NCBI GenBank assembly: GCA_013339685.2
Contig: JABSTT010002001.1
Span: 23,640 to 87,639 of the forward strand
Length of the DNA: 64,000 bases
Direction of reading: 5' to 3'
Origin: Hyalomma asiaticum
Taxonomy: Eukaryota > Arthropoda > Arachnida > Ixodida > Ixodidae
The notes under the pieces were generated by a model that made no database searches, was not told the origin of the DNA, and saw only the letters and a list, made by a program, of their open reading frames with translations. This document shows, one piece after another, positions 46,132 to 57,426 of the stretch (position 1 is its first letter; each line of letters begins with the position of its first letter). A program made the translations under genes and the position numbers.

Positions 46132-46762
46132 CAAGTTCAAAAAAAGGCGACAAGTGACTGGAACATTATACAAGCAAGACGTCGAAAAAAGAAACACAAA
46201 TCCACTTATTGTAAGCGGAACTGGCAACTCTGCTTCTGGGTCACTCGATCCTCATAAATCAAGTACCCACAAGAAGCAAGAGAAATCCAGTATTTCGGAT
46301 AAGCCTTCACATAGCTCGTTCCACATAAAAGCCATAAAGTTCAAAACATGTGGAAAGTATATGTGTACGCAAAGCATGTGGAACCAATGCACTAAAGAGC
46401 AAGCCCAGCCCGACCCGAGCTCGTAGCCTCATAGCCGGGCCCGACCCTAAGCCCGGAGCTTCAGGTCCGAGCCCGGCCCGGGTCCGCCATGAAAAATGGT
46501 TGACCGGGCCCGGCCCGGCCCGTGGGCCGGGCTGGGCCCGGGTTTTCGGGCAGGCCCAAGCCCGTGCAGTGCTCTAGTAGAAAGCTCTTCTGAACTGCAT
46601 CGCTAGGCGGCGCAATCACGATACCTTTCGTGTTATCTCCTCAAACACCTCATTGATATTGCTTAAATGGCCTGTTTGCTCCACTGTCCATGAGTCACAC
46701 ATTCTTTTTTACTTTTGGTTGTGTTATGTGCAGGTACTTTAGTGTGAACAGGAAGTATGAAC

Positions 46763-49050
46763 TACAGTGTAGACTGCTTATAATGTAAGTCACAGGAGTT
46801 GCGAAAATCCGCGCTCTAAGCAGTACAGTGTTATAACCAAAGCACGCTTTTGTCTGCATTTGCCTATGCCAAAAGTGCGACCCACCTTTTAAAAGCAATT
46901 CACTGCACTTTTCACTTGCAGACACATTCAACACAATCACAACACAGCACGGAAGCCAACCAAGTTCTCAAGTCCTGCATCAGCGGAAGAACGCTGTTAT
47001 TTTCATCTGGCAGTGCTTGTGATGAGCGCCTCAAACAATTGCGTCCTCCAAAAAACTTAAGCACTGAAGCGATTTGTCGCTCAAACTGTTCTTCACGGAG
47101 TATGCTTTCACTTTTGTGAGGTATTCCAACACATCTTTGCACGAAATATCTGGTTCTGGCATCGGGTCGACATCATCCTCGCCATCCCGAGTCATCATCG
47201 GTTGCAACCTCCGCACTACCGCACACTGCTGCGACGATCGCGTCATCCATGCTCGCTTTGTCACAGACAGCAAGCTCCGACTCCCCGGCGTCGACAAGTT
47301 CTTGGCAGGTGCCTGTAGCAGCAACAAGGTTGCTCTCAACGAGGCCAAACCACGCGTCGTCAGTGTCGCTCTGCTCATTGTCTTCCAGGGTCTCTGCATT
47401 GCACACGAAGCCTGCCTTTTTCAAGCACTTGCATATGGTATTGGCCTTTACCTGCCACCATGAACTGACCATCATGTCAATTGTGCCCCTTAAATTCACT
47501 TTAAGAGGCTGCTGCTGCTGCATGCTCAGCAAAACTCTCTCGCAAATGTGCTTTTTCTACAGCGCCTTTACGGTTGCGATGACGCCCTGGTCTAGAGGTT
47601 GACACTTTGCTGTCGTGTTGGCAGGCAAAAATTTTAAGTTGACTGCAGTCAACTTCGGCTTGATGTTGTGGGCCGTGCAAATGTCGAGGATAAGCATGAC
47701 CTGTCACTTCTCTGCCACCATATCCTCATCAAACTTGCAAAGCCAACTTGTAAACAAATCCTGCGTCATCCAAGCCTTGTTATTGGATTTGTAGGTCACT
47801 GACAGGAACTCTCGCTTCTTAAAGCAATGTGGGCTTGCCGATTTACCAATGACAAACAGGCAGTGCTTGTCACTTCCATCCATGTCAGTGCAAAACAATA
47901 CAGTTATATGCTCCTTTGAGGCCTTGCAGCCAGAGCAGGCTTCGCCTTTCAGCGCAAGCGTGTGGTTGGGTAGAAAGTTATAAAATAAGCCAGCTTCACT
48001 AGCATTATATATATTGCTGTCCGTATAGGTGGAGAGCACATTCTGCAAGTTTAAGTCAATCCAGACTTCGATAGACTCATTGTCGACATCTCCGCTTTCT
48101 CTGCACACCACTCTGCAGCTGATGCCATGGTGATCTTTGAAATGCTGGATCCACCTGTTAAGTGGGTTGAAGTCGTAGTGGCCTAAAAGAGCTCTGAGAG
48201 ACTTATCCTTTTGTTTGAAGCATGAGGCCACTTCCTGGGATGCTCCGAGCCCTAACTTCCTGGAACCATCTGAACAGCGCTGAGTCCACGTCTTCATATT
48301 TCGATGTGTGCATTCTCTTTCATGATAGGGAAGACGAATCTTGCTGCAGTTGCTGCCATAGTTTGTCCTTGTTCTTATAGATGGTCGACACAGTAGTGTT
48401 GAAAACACCGTATTTAGCCGCCACTGACGCCTCTTTCAGCCCATTCTCCACGTCCTTTATAACGCATTCCTTGGTTTCCAGCGATAAGGCACGGCATTTT
48501 TTCACACCGATTGAAGACGCCGCCGACGCCATGGCATGGCAGTACGAGCTCGACAACACACGTGCTCAGAGCACTCAGACAACACGGTGAAGTGCACACA
48601 ACAAATGCAACAAGGCAAAAGAATGAAATTGAAAAAAAAAAAAAAAAGAAAGCATGCTACTGCTTCTGTCCCGCAGTCCGCACAGCGTGCACTCAGATTG
48701 GACGCTGCCATGGTGACGAAAACACGGTCCCTCCTCCTTCCAAGGTCTCCCTCCCTACGGTACTGTCCTTTCTCCTGTTTTGTTTGCCTTTTCACGGCTG
48801 GTCTCCACATGCACACCTTCCTCCCACTCCCAACGTGCTGGCACGCTGGGAAACCATGCTCCATTTGCAGATTTCATGGTTGCGCGCTTAAAAAATCCAC
48901 GCTATAACTGGTATTCCCCTTCACGTGCCTACGCAGTAAACGGTCCGCCTATACATTGAGTTCTATGGAGGACATGTCGGTAAAAAAAAGCACGTTATAA
49001 CCGGTTCTGCCGTGCTAAAAGCGGTTACGTTATAAGTGGTCTGCACTGTA
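46763..49050 (-). mobile_element. Tigger (pogo-type) transposon, 2.28 kb, inactive
   Basis: The core 46765-49048 begins CAGTGTAGACTGCTTATAAT and, on the other strand, CAGTGCAGACCACTTATAAC, terminal inverted repeats of the pogo/Tigger type. It is flanked by TA on both sides (46763-46764 and 49049-49050). A transposase with CENP-B-type DNA-binding and DDE domains is encoded on the minus strand but is broken. This is a complete-length but dead copy. CAGT-ended MITEs such as the one at 32224 share its termini style. Confidence 0.88.
46950..48532 (-). pseudogene. Tigger transposase
   Basis: The start MASAASSIGVKKCRALSLET leads into a CENP-B helix-turn-helix (ASVAAKYGVFNTTVSTIYKN). After a frameshift near 48330 the DDE region follows: WIQHFKDHHGI, then NASEAGLFYN where active Tigger enzymes have N-A-D-E-T-G, so the first catalytic Asp is replaced by Ser; then LILDICTAHN (second Asp kept) and CQPLDQGVIATVK (third Asp kept). 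An in-frame TGA follows FDEDMVAEK and an in-frame TAG follows ATVKAL. The acidic tail (DNEQSDTDD) resembles the C-terminus of Tigger-derived proteins. One frameshift, two stops and a lost catalytic residue show it is non-functional. Confidence 0.88.
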
Positions 49051-49224
49051 TTTGCACATTGCGTATGCATTCCAGACATGTAATACTTTGTGCATTACCC
49101 CTTATTGTGTTTGATGATGCACAGTTGATTTCTTCGTCCTTATGCAATCGATATCTAGTCTCACTACCTTTTATTTTGTACTTCCACCTATCTTGCTTCA
49201 CATGCTGTTACATTTTGATGTCCA

Positions 49225-49728
49225 CCTGTTTACTATATTTACTTGTGCAATGAACGCGCTTTTTCTACAGAAGCACATAAGCAACGTTGGGGGGTGCGTT
49301 TTTTAGACAGGGGTAAGTTTTACGAAAACATATTTTGGGGCAAGCAAAACATTTTAAGACGCCAGAAAGACGGCCTTGTGACCTGCGGTAAGGCTGCAGT
49401 TCCATGCATGCGATGAAATTTCGTTTCAAAGAAACAGTAGGAAGAGCTATGGCGTCGGTACCAGGCGGCTCGGCTCCCACCGCGACAGCCTTTACGGTGG
49501 CTACCTTTTGTTCTAAAGTGATGGTCTTTTACGTTCGTCTAATGCATGGTTTGCCACACTGGCACAAAACTGAAAAATGTGGCTGATCTCCCTGTTATAG
49601 GAATCGGTATAACACGAAAGTGAAATGCATTTGCACAGAAGCAGTGCACCGTTTATTGTACATGGAGATGAACTCGCACATTGGTGTTGGTGTTTCACTG
49701 GTCTGGCACCGTGTCACGCAGATGCACC
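49225..49728 (-). repeat. Non-autonomous DNA transposon family, copy B
   Basis: Its reverse complement aligns with 41240-41613 (GCTGTCGCGGTGGGAGCC against GCTGTCGCTGTGGATGCC; shared end CAAGTAAATATAGTA). The part beyond 49576 also matches 1105-1330. It abuts the Helentron endonuclease. Confidence 0.65.
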
Positions 49729-49729
49729 T

Positions 49730-50831
49730 ACATTGGCACCTCTCCTCCTTCTCCAGGACTGAGGTCAATGACCAAGAGCAAGCCCTTGTGGAAACTGAAG
49801 TGGTTAGCATAACACTTCGACAAAGCAGATGGTAAATGTTGCGCGAAAATTGTGTCAATGCACGCTCTTGAACGTGTCGTGTAGACCTTTTCGTCGGTCA
49901 CATGGTGCAGTTGAAGTATGTCGTTCATGTAATGAACAAGCCAATGGACGCTCGGCTTAGATATATCAAAATTGAAGTCACCTGCCATTACCATAGGGCC
50001 ACAGTGACAGTGATTAGCTGCATTCGGTGTAACTTAAGGCAGCGACGGAACATAGCACATAAGTTTCACATCCAGGTAGGATTTTATTGCCTTGTTGTGT
50101 CATGCTAGGCGACACATACACAGCAAACAAGAGGACTTTCGCCCCGTTTATGCCGGCCTCGGCTGCACACAGGTCGGCAACACATGGTGCGTCCATTGCA
50201 GCACTGCGTCCTTGGATGCTGTGTTTGCAGCAATTAACGGGGGGAGCACCGTTACACTTCCATAGTGCCACACGTGCTGCTTGATGGTTAGGTCATTTGT
50301 CCACAGACAAGCACTGAAAGCCGTCGACATATGGGATGTCGGTAATGTGTGTCCAGGTTCCACTGAGTAGGAGAAAGTCTACTGATCTGTTAACCGGATT
50401 GACGAAAAGATCTTGCAAGTGTACTTTCAGGTTGCCCACATTCAGGCTGAGTAGAGAAAACACGATGCTGCTCACGTGGTCATTGAAGAAGGCTGTCATT
50501 TCATCCGTGACTGTGACGAGTTTATGATTCTGGAGTCATAAGAATGTGTTTTTGAGGTTGGGATTTTGTCTACCTTTAGCATAGTAGAATTTGAAATCGT
50601 CGGTGTCATTGGTTATAAACAGTCCTTGTAGAGTGCAAGCTCTCGACAAAGTGACATACACCAACTGTTGGTCATGCGACTTTGCATAATGGTATACAAC
50701 ATTGTTGTAGGTGCCACCCTGCGACTTGTGTATTGTCACAGCTGCTCCTTCAACCAGTGGAATCTGGGTTCGTCGGCATTTGAGTTGGACTGCTCAGCTG
50801 TATTGTTGTGGTGCAAAGGTGAATTGAAATC
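49730..50831 (-). mobile_element. Helentron, 3' part: helicase end and endonuclease
   Basis: The minus strand reads PLVEGAVTIHKSQGGTYNNV then VYVTLSRACTLQGLF, motifs V and VI of a PIF1-type helicase, then an apurinic-like endonuclease (LLLSGTWTHITD; MAGDFNFDISKP with the catalytic Asp and Asn; SRACIDTIFA). A helicase followed by an endonuclease is the mark of Helentrons (Helitron2), which move by rolling-circle transposition. Stops (for example in QQYS*AVQL) show decay. The upstream half is at 54850-57067, separated by an RTE insertion. Confidence 0.8.
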
Positions 50832-50837
50832 CATCAT

Positions 50838-50878
<41 letters not shown>
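50832..50878. repeat. (CAT)n(CAG)n microsatellite at the RTE 3' end
   Basis: Five CAT units followed by about ten CAG units. It is the 3' tail of the RTE element on the minus strand, where ATG-type tails are usual. Confidence 0.85.
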
Positions 50879-50879
<1 letters not shown>

Positions 50880-50917
50880 GTTTAGGTCCACTGCAGGACG
50901 AAGGCCTCTCCCAACGA

Positions 50918-52690
50918 TTAATCCACCCTATCCTGAGCGAGTTGGTTCCACTTTATGCCCGCAAACTTTTTAATTTCATCGCTCCATCTAACCTTTTCCC
51001 TACCTTTGCTGCGTTTTCCCTCTCTTGGTATCCATTCCGTCGCTCTTACTGTCCACCTATTATCCTTCCTCCTCATGATATGTCCTGCCCAGGTCCACTT
51101 CTTTCTTTTAATTGATAAGATAATATCGGCCACTCCTGTCCGTTCCCTGATCCATTCCGCTCGTTTTTTATCTCTTAGCGTTACCCTTATCATTTTTCTT
51201 TCCATTGCACGTTGCGAGCTCCTTAGTTTCATCTCTAGTTTTTTCGTTATTCTCCATGTTTCTGCGCTGTACGTTAGTACTGGGAGAATGCAGTGACTGA
51301 ATACTTTTCGCTTTAAAGAGAGCGGTAAGTTTCCGGCCATGATTTCGTAATGCCTTCCGAATGCGCTCCATCCCATCCTTATTCTACGGAGAATTTCTTT
51401 TTCCTGGGTAGGAGTTCCTGATATTAACTGTCCCAGATATACATATTTGTTTACACATTGTAAGGGTTCATTGTTGATTTTAAATTCCTGTTCCTTAGCT
51501 AAGCTATTCAGCATGACTTTGGTCTTTTGCCTATTCATTTTTAATCCAATTTTAATGCTTTCCCTGTTTAGGTCATCAATCATGTTTTGTAATTCGTCCC
51601 CATCATTGCTAAAGAGCACAATGTCGTCTGCAAATCTTAAATTGTTTAGATATTCTCCGTCTATTCGAATGCCCTTTTCTTCCCAGTCTAGACGTTTAAA
51701 GACTTCCTCTAAACATGCATTGAATAGCATCGGGGATATTGTATCTCCCTGTCTCACACCTCTCCTGATCGGGATTTCTCTGCTTCTCTCATGTAGGAGT
51801 AGTGTGGCTGTGCAATCTTTGTATATGTTGTTTATGGTTTTCACGTATACGCCAGGTACCCCTTGTCGACGTAGAGCTTCTAGAACTGCTTGTATTTCTA
51901 TGGAGTCAAATCCTTTCTCGTAGTCGATAAACGCCATATAAAGAGGTTTGTTATATTCCGCGTACTTCTCAATTACTAGGTTGATAGCGTGGCTGTGGTC
52001 CATTGTCGAGTAACCTTTCCTAAAACCAGCTTGTTCTCTCGGTTGATTAAAGTCGGGTGTTTCTCTTATCCTCATAGAAATTACTTTTGTAAATAGCTTG
52101 TATATTACTGGGAGTAGGCTGATTGGTCTGTAATTCTTTAACTCCTTTATGTCACCTTTCTTGTGGATAAGGATTATATTAGCATTTTTCCAGCTGCGCG
52201 GTACGCTACATGTCTTGATACATTTCGTGAAGAGCGATGCAAGTTTTTCAAGTACAATATCTCCTCCGTCTTTGATCAAGTCGGCTGTCATACCATCGTC
52301 ACTAGCTGCTTTACCGCGGGACATGCCTTTGGCAGCTTTTTTGACTTCGTCAGCGGTTATACATGGAATTTCGATGTCCTCCTCTGGTTCTATTTCTTTT
52401 AAGGTTCTATGGCCTGTCTGACAGCTGTACAGCTCCGAGTAGAACTCTTCTGCTACCTTTACTATTTCGTTGAAACTGTTGATAACGTTACCTTGTTTAT
52501 CTTTTAGCGCATGCATTTTGTTTTGTCCTAAGTGCAGTTTCTTTTTGACCGATTTAATGCTGGTGCCTTTTTCTACTGCTTTCTCTATTTCTCTCATGTT
52601 AAAGTTTCTTACATCTCTTTGCCTGGCTTTACTGATCAATTTTGATAGTTCTGCGAATTCTATCTTATCTTTTGACAAAGTTACTTTCAT
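50918..52690 (-). pseudogene. RTE reverse transcriptase frame
   Basis: The 590-codon frame is open and carries all RT landmarks: WKNANIILIHKKGD and NYRPISLLPV (about residues 165-195), QAGFRKG (about 225), AFIDYEKGFDS (motif A, about 255), RRGVRQGDTISPMLFN (motif B, about 312) and LRFADDIVLFS (motif C with two Asp, about 355), then the C-terminal W-x-W-AGHIMRR and W-x-PR region. The same frame continues upstream to about 52908 without a stop. Only a small shift separates it from the endonuclease, so it is young. Confidence 0.85.
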
Positions 52691-52953
52691 TTGTTGGCTT
52701 TTTTTTATTAAGTCCTTGGTAGATTGGGACAGCTTACTTTTTGCTTGCTTTGTTGTTTTACCCCCGACTTCTATCGCGGTTTCAAGGATTGTTTTCGTTA
52801 TGGTTTTGTTTATTTGTTCTAAATTGTCACCGTTTTCGCCTAGGGTCTTGAACTTGTCGCTTAGGGCGACTTTAAATTCTTCGTTCTTCGCTCTGATTAC
52901 CTCTACATTACATTTTTTTTCTAGTAAATAATTTAGTTTTTGTTTTCTTTAGG

Positions 52954-53889
52954 TTAAGTACGATCTAGTCTGTGATCGCTGCACTTTATCTTCCCCACTA
53001 CTTCTGTGTCTTGAATTATACCTGGTTGTTCGCACATTATAAAGTCAATCTCATTCTTTGTTTCCCCGTTAAGGCTTTTCCACGTCCACTTCCTATTCTT
53101 ATGTTTTTTGAAGAACGTATTCATTATTCGAAGCTGGTTTCTTTCGGCAAATTGTACTAGCATTTCCCCACGGTTATTCCTATGGCCGACGCCGTAGTTG
53201 CCAATCGCCTGCTCTCCACTTTGTTTCGTTCCTACTTTTGCGTTGAAATCCCCCATGACTACTGTGTATTGTGTCCGTACTTTCTTTATTGCTAATTCGA
53301 TATCCTCGTAGAATTGCTCAACTTGTTCGTCGTCGTAGCTCGTTGTTGGCGTATATCCCTGGATTATCTTAAGTTTATACCGCTTATTTAGTTTTATTAC
53401 GACGCATGCTACCCTTTCGTTAATGCTGTAGAATTCATCTACGTTGCCCGCTATATTTTTGTCGATTAGGAACCCAATGCCATATTCTCTCTTTTCGGGT
53501 AATCCTCTATAGCAGAGGACGTGTCCATTGTTTAAGACTATGTAAGCTTCACCTGCTTTCCTAACTTCGCTAAGGCCAATGACGCCCCAATTAACTCCTT
53601 CCACTTCCTCGAGTAATTCCGCTAATCTAGCTTCGCTTGAGAGGGATCTTGCATTGAACGTTCCAATGCTTAGTTTCCAGGGGCGGCCTGTCCGGGTCCA
53701 GTGATTGTTACTGCCCTCTGCTGCTTCACAGAGCTGACTGCCGCCATGGACAGATGTGCTGCAGCTGCTGGACACTGAGGGCGAGGGTTTAATTGTAGAC
53801 ATCGTGTGGGAGGTGGTGGCCAAGTACTTAATCAGGGAGGCCAATTCCTGTTCTGGTGTAGGAGTGAGTCGTAAACGGCACTTGAACAA
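52954..53889 (-). pseudogene. RTE AP-endonuclease frame
   Basis: The frame shows the DNase-I-fold nuclease: IGTFNARSLSS (catalytic Asn), VIGLSEVRKAG (catalytic Glu), YTPTTS, VVMGDFNAKVG (catalytic Asp and Asn), NEIDFIMC and CSDHR (catalytic Asp/His). The codon at 53889 is TTG, so the true start lies upstream; in the same frame coding-like sequence continues to about 53940. It ends at a TAA just after SDHRL because of a one-base insertion relative to the expected frame. Confidence 0.85.
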
Positions 53890-53989
53890 CTGAAAGCCTT
53901 TCAGGTATCCAACCGTCGCCAGGGCCCCCCTACCGACGTAATCTCGAGCTTATGACAACTATCCTTGAAAAAAAGAAAAAAGAAAAAAA

Positions 53990-54849
53990 AAGAAGAGGGG
54001 GGAGGTGTGGCGTTGAACCTGTGACCCTTGGCGGTCTCAGTGGTGGCAGTTCCGCAACGTTAAACATACATGCTTTCAAAGCATTTCATGCGCGATAGTT
54101 TCTATGCGCGTTACTATTTTGTACAGTATTTGGTCTCAAAATGTCCGCGATTATCTATTTTTGCTGATCACGACATCCAGGACATCATGGTTATTAAAAT
54201 TGCTCTGACAGGTAGATCGACGCGCGTGGAAAGTCATATTTTAGCGAGCCGTTTTAAATGCTCCATTGTAGCTAATCAGGCATGTTTTCGCGTGCCGCAT
54301 TCCGCGCGTAGCCCGAACGTTGTACTAGAAGTTAGGGTAAAAGGAATTATTGAGACCTTCCACATGGGCAAAACATAAGTTTTTTTTTTTTTGCGACGTA
54401 AGTGAATGGAAAAACAAAACAAATCGCTGGTTGTAAGTCGCGGTTGCATGATGTGCAATGAGTAATGAAATCTATAATTTCCTATGCCGGAATGGACGTG
54501 CGAAGACAAAATGGAAATATATAGGCATCAGGGAGGTAGCAGTCACACAGATACATACACACATATCTATATACAGCGGCACATCCACGCAAACATACAC
54601 CTCAGGAAAAACACGCCAACTGTCTATTGTGGTGGCGAAGGCATATTATTGCGTACATTCTTATAGGAAGTGGATTCAGGGTGTTAAATTCGTCCGAATT
54701 TCTTCGGCCAGCTAAAAGATTTGTGTAAAGGTTAGTAGTGTATGGCCTGTCTTAAGGCAAGGAGTAATCAAGGAGTAATTTATATTCCTTATTGCGCTTG
54801 CGATGTTAATTTCGCCATGAATCTATCTATCGATCTATCTATCTATCTA
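53990..54849. other. Region between the RTE and the Helentron helicase, unassigned
   Basis: No protein similarity was seen, although this should hold the helicase segment between motifs IV and V if the Helentron had only the RTE inserted. A CTAT/GATA microsatellite lies at 54825-54851. The 54000-54055 stretch has a B-box-like word (GGTTCAACGCC, minus strand) but no A-box. Confidence 0.45.
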
Positions 54850-57067
54850 TTTTCTGCATCCGTTTCTTACAAGTTGCTATTATCGGAGACCGTCGGTTGG
54901 TTATGTTGGTTGAAATCCAGGCGGTGTTAATACCAACCGAGGTGGCATAAGCAAAGCCCTTCGATTGTACAGCGATGCCCACCTTATGCGAGTCTCCTTG
55001 AGCCCAAACTCTGTGTATTATGCTTTCCTCCTGAAGCTCAATATGCTTGATAGTGCACATGGACTCATTCGTGAGCCCCTCGAGAAAACCAATGTTTGCA
55101 GTTATTATGTACTTCTTTTCAGGAACAAGGGACACTTTATAGCTAGTCCAGCCGTTTCCACAACAGTCATCTTGTGAATTTTAGATCGCATAGATGCCCC
55201 TCGGTTTGGGTCCTTATAGCCAATCATAACATTTGTGGCTACACTGTTGAACACGTCAGGATGTCCACTGAGGACCATGTTGTACGCTGTAACATCACAG
55301 TTCTTCAGGAAGAGGCGAATGGCGCCTGGGCAAGTTTGTTCTGCCTGTGACTTAGTGATGAAACGTTTTTCAATGAGGTCAGTTTCTTCTTGCGTTAGCC
55401 GGTCACCGTCACCAATCTTCGTCAACACAGCTGAGAAGACGACGTCACTTTGGCGCATGACTTATGTAAAAGGGTAGAAGTCGAGCATTTGCCATGATCT
55501 CTCGGCGCAAGCCAAGCTCTTCGTGTCCCTCTTGTAGATGGGCCTGGCACGGATGGGTGGCAGCTGGCGCAGGCGTTCCATTCGGGAGCCTTCACAGAGT
55601 ATCATGTGAAGGCTCCCGAATGGAACGTCCAACCAGACATATCTGCTGAAAATGGCGGTTTACTTCAGTGTGGATGTCAGCGCCTATCATGCTCACCTCA
55701 TCCACAAACACAGCCGCTACATCCCGCATTCCACTCCAGTACAAGCTTGTCGGGTCGATGTTCATTCCAGGTCCATGACGCCTGGCTTGCACAATCCTCA
55801 AGGCGGAGTGTATGGTGGTGCGTGCCATCAATGGCTGTTGGGCCTTACCGGTCGATGCACATGCTATGTATGCATTGGTGTTGTCATCAGTGGTGCACAG
55901 CCTGCTGACAATGTGCATGATAAGGCACACGACAAATGTTTTTCCACTGTCTGCTGGTCTGGCAGAAAAGATCTGCAGGGGGGGTAGCGAAGGATCGTCT
56001 CCGTAGGAGATAAGGCTATGCATCCAGTGCAGCACTAGCTTATATTGGCTGCGGCTGACCATCCTAAATTTACACCGGAACTCTTCGGCTGACGTTACAT
56101 TCTCATGCCTCTTTACGATTGCAAAAAGTTTCGTTTTAGCGGCTGGGCAAATGTCCTCGTCATTAGGGCACAGCATTTTTGTTTGTAATTCATGTTGTGC
56201 TAGTTCTGCTCGTCCAGCGCATCATCTTACATGCACAGCGACATCATTAAGTACAAATGTTTCGTCTGCACGTTGTGGCTATGTGACATGCAGCGCCTCG
56301 CAGATCTGGACCGGCTTTTGAATGTCAAGGTTGGAGCAGAACTCCTGCATACGTTCTTGGAGGAGCACTTTGTTGTCGTTGTAGATGTTCACAAACTTGT
56401 CACAATCAAGGATATCAGCTACTTCACTTCAGTACAGGTGGTTTAGAAGTGTGATCTCTCTTTGGTAGTCTCTTTGTTTTGCAGGGTCGTAACCAATGTA
56501 CCTTATGATATGAGGGACACTTCTGGCATAGCTGCCGTCCCTCTTCTTGTAGTAGTGGGCCAAGAACAGAGATAACGCAACATCTTCAAGATGAGGCGGT
56601 CGGCACTCATATTTTTTGATGCAAGTTCCAAACATTCTTCATCATTGAGGGTGTCCAGCTGCGTGCACGTCTTCTTGACACGCTGTCGCTCATTGTACCA
56701 GCAGGTACGAATGGCAAGCTGAAGAAGATACCAAGCCACCTCCTGGCTGCTCATTTCCACACAGCGCTAGTCCTGTTTCTTCTGTCGTCCTCGTTGTTTT
56801 CGCACTGTTTGTATACTATGACTGAGAACGTCCATCCCCGTTTTCTTCAACGCTTACGCCACGATTTGTCATATTGATGTAATCGAGGACATAAGTTGCG
56901 CATGAGTACTCCTCTAGGATGTACTGTAGGCCCATGTTTGAGCATAGCTTGGTACCAATGTAGGGATTGAAAGGGCTCACCCAAATCTGATCGATCTGAT
57001 CTCTTGCTGAATTGGGCTCACCTAAATCTGATCTCGCTGAGGGTAGCCTCGGCGAGAGTGCTAGCAC
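54850..57067 (-). mobile_element. Helentron, 5' part: Rep end and PIF1-type helicase
   Basis: In order on the minus strand: VSPFNPYIGTKLCSNMGLQY (57000-56940), typical of the Helitron Rep C-terminal region; SSQEVAWYLLQLAIRTCWYN and NERQRVKKT (56760-56690), the Rep-helicase linker; a helicase start with a degraded Walker A (RPADSGKT), Walker B (VFVDEVSMIGADI) and RLRQLPPI; then FLKNCDVTAYN and VPEKKYIITANIG. Many frameshifts and stops. The RTE at 50832-53965 separates it from the C-terminal part. No 5' terminus could be identified. Confidence 0.8.
55574..55627. repeat. Perfect 22-bp inverted repeat inside the helicase sequence
   Basis: Left arm 55574-55595 (CGTTCCATTCGGGAGCCTTC plus AC) and right arm 55606-55627 are exact reverse complements around a 10-base loop. 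In the minus-strand frame the left-hand coding words PFGSLHMIL are followed by an unexpected EGSRMER insert before LRQLPPI, where helitron helicases have a short G-D linker. The insert is the inverted copy of the upstream bases. Confidence 0.9.
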
Positions 57068-57228
57068 TAGGCTGAACTATAGGTGTTGTTTGGTGCTATG
57101 ACGATATTTCGCTGTACCTATTCTAGGAGGCAGCACAGCCCCAGCCAACAGAGAACACAACGAGGAGAAATATGGAGAAAGTTTAAATGAATGGTTATAA
57201 GGCGCGGCCATGGTCCTTCTAACATGTC

Positions 57229-57426
57229 CAAGGATAGCTCAGTCGGCAGTGTCGCGGTTCAAGCGATCGTGGGTTCGATCCCAGCTGCATTAGTGAAAAT
57301 TTTTCTCCTTGCTTTTCCTTTGTCATTGTATATGTAAATTTTACTGCATCATATCTGTTACAGTAGTGATGTATAGTGATGTAGTAAAGCCGTGGTGGAC
57401 ACCGGCATAAAACACTTTCGTGTTAA
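57229..57426 (+). mobile_element. tRNA-derived SINE, family 1
   Basis: A-box TAGCTCAGTCGG (57235-57246) and a perfect B-box GGGTTCGATCCC (57271-57282) give a clear tRNA-like head. The tail (57345 onward) with TTACAGTAGTGATG, CCGTGGTGGACACC and CATAAAACACTTTCGTG pairs it with the SINE at 1779-1970. Confidence 0.85.

Larger units (their letters stand above)
43102..46584 (-). mobile_element. hAT transposon, defective, 3.47 kb, perfect 8-bp target duplication
   Basis: The core 43110-46576 starts TAGAGCACTGCATGGGCC and ends, on the other strand, TAGAGCACTGCACGGGCT. Both sides carry GTAGAAAG (43102-43109 and 46577-46584), an 8-bp duplication with T at position 2 and A at position 7 as in hAT elements. 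About 200 bp at each end are very rich in GGCCCGG/CCGGGCC words. A broken transposase start lies inside, and a SINE (44617-44850) has inserted. The perfect duplication suggests a fairly recent insertion despite the decayed gene. Confidence 0.88.
50832..53965 (-). mobile_element. RTE-type LINE, nearly complete, inserted in the Helentron
   Basis: On the minus strand: frame from about 53940 (start of the ALATVGYLKGFQLFK-like leader), AP endonuclease, reverse transcriptase, short 3' end GGAGAGGCCTTCGTCCTGCA, and a trinucleotide tail. RTE elements encode one protein with endonuclease and RT and end in short tandem repeats. Two single-base shifts (near 52960 and at an A8 run, 52911-52918) separate the two halves. 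It interrupts the Helentron helicase gene, so it is younger than that element. Confidence 0.88.

Noticed and set aside
53998..54060. SINE head beside the RTE 5' end
   Set aside because: A B-box-like GGTTCAACGCC is present on the minus strand but no A-box was found upstream, so support is too weak.
54825..54851. CTAT repeat as part of a CRISPR-like or satellite array
   Set aside because: A simple tetranucleotide microsatellite; no spacers or longer repeat unit.
57235..57300. Functional tRNA gene
   Set aside because: The head has a perfect B-box but is followed by the family 1 SINE tail, and the acceptor stem is not convincing.
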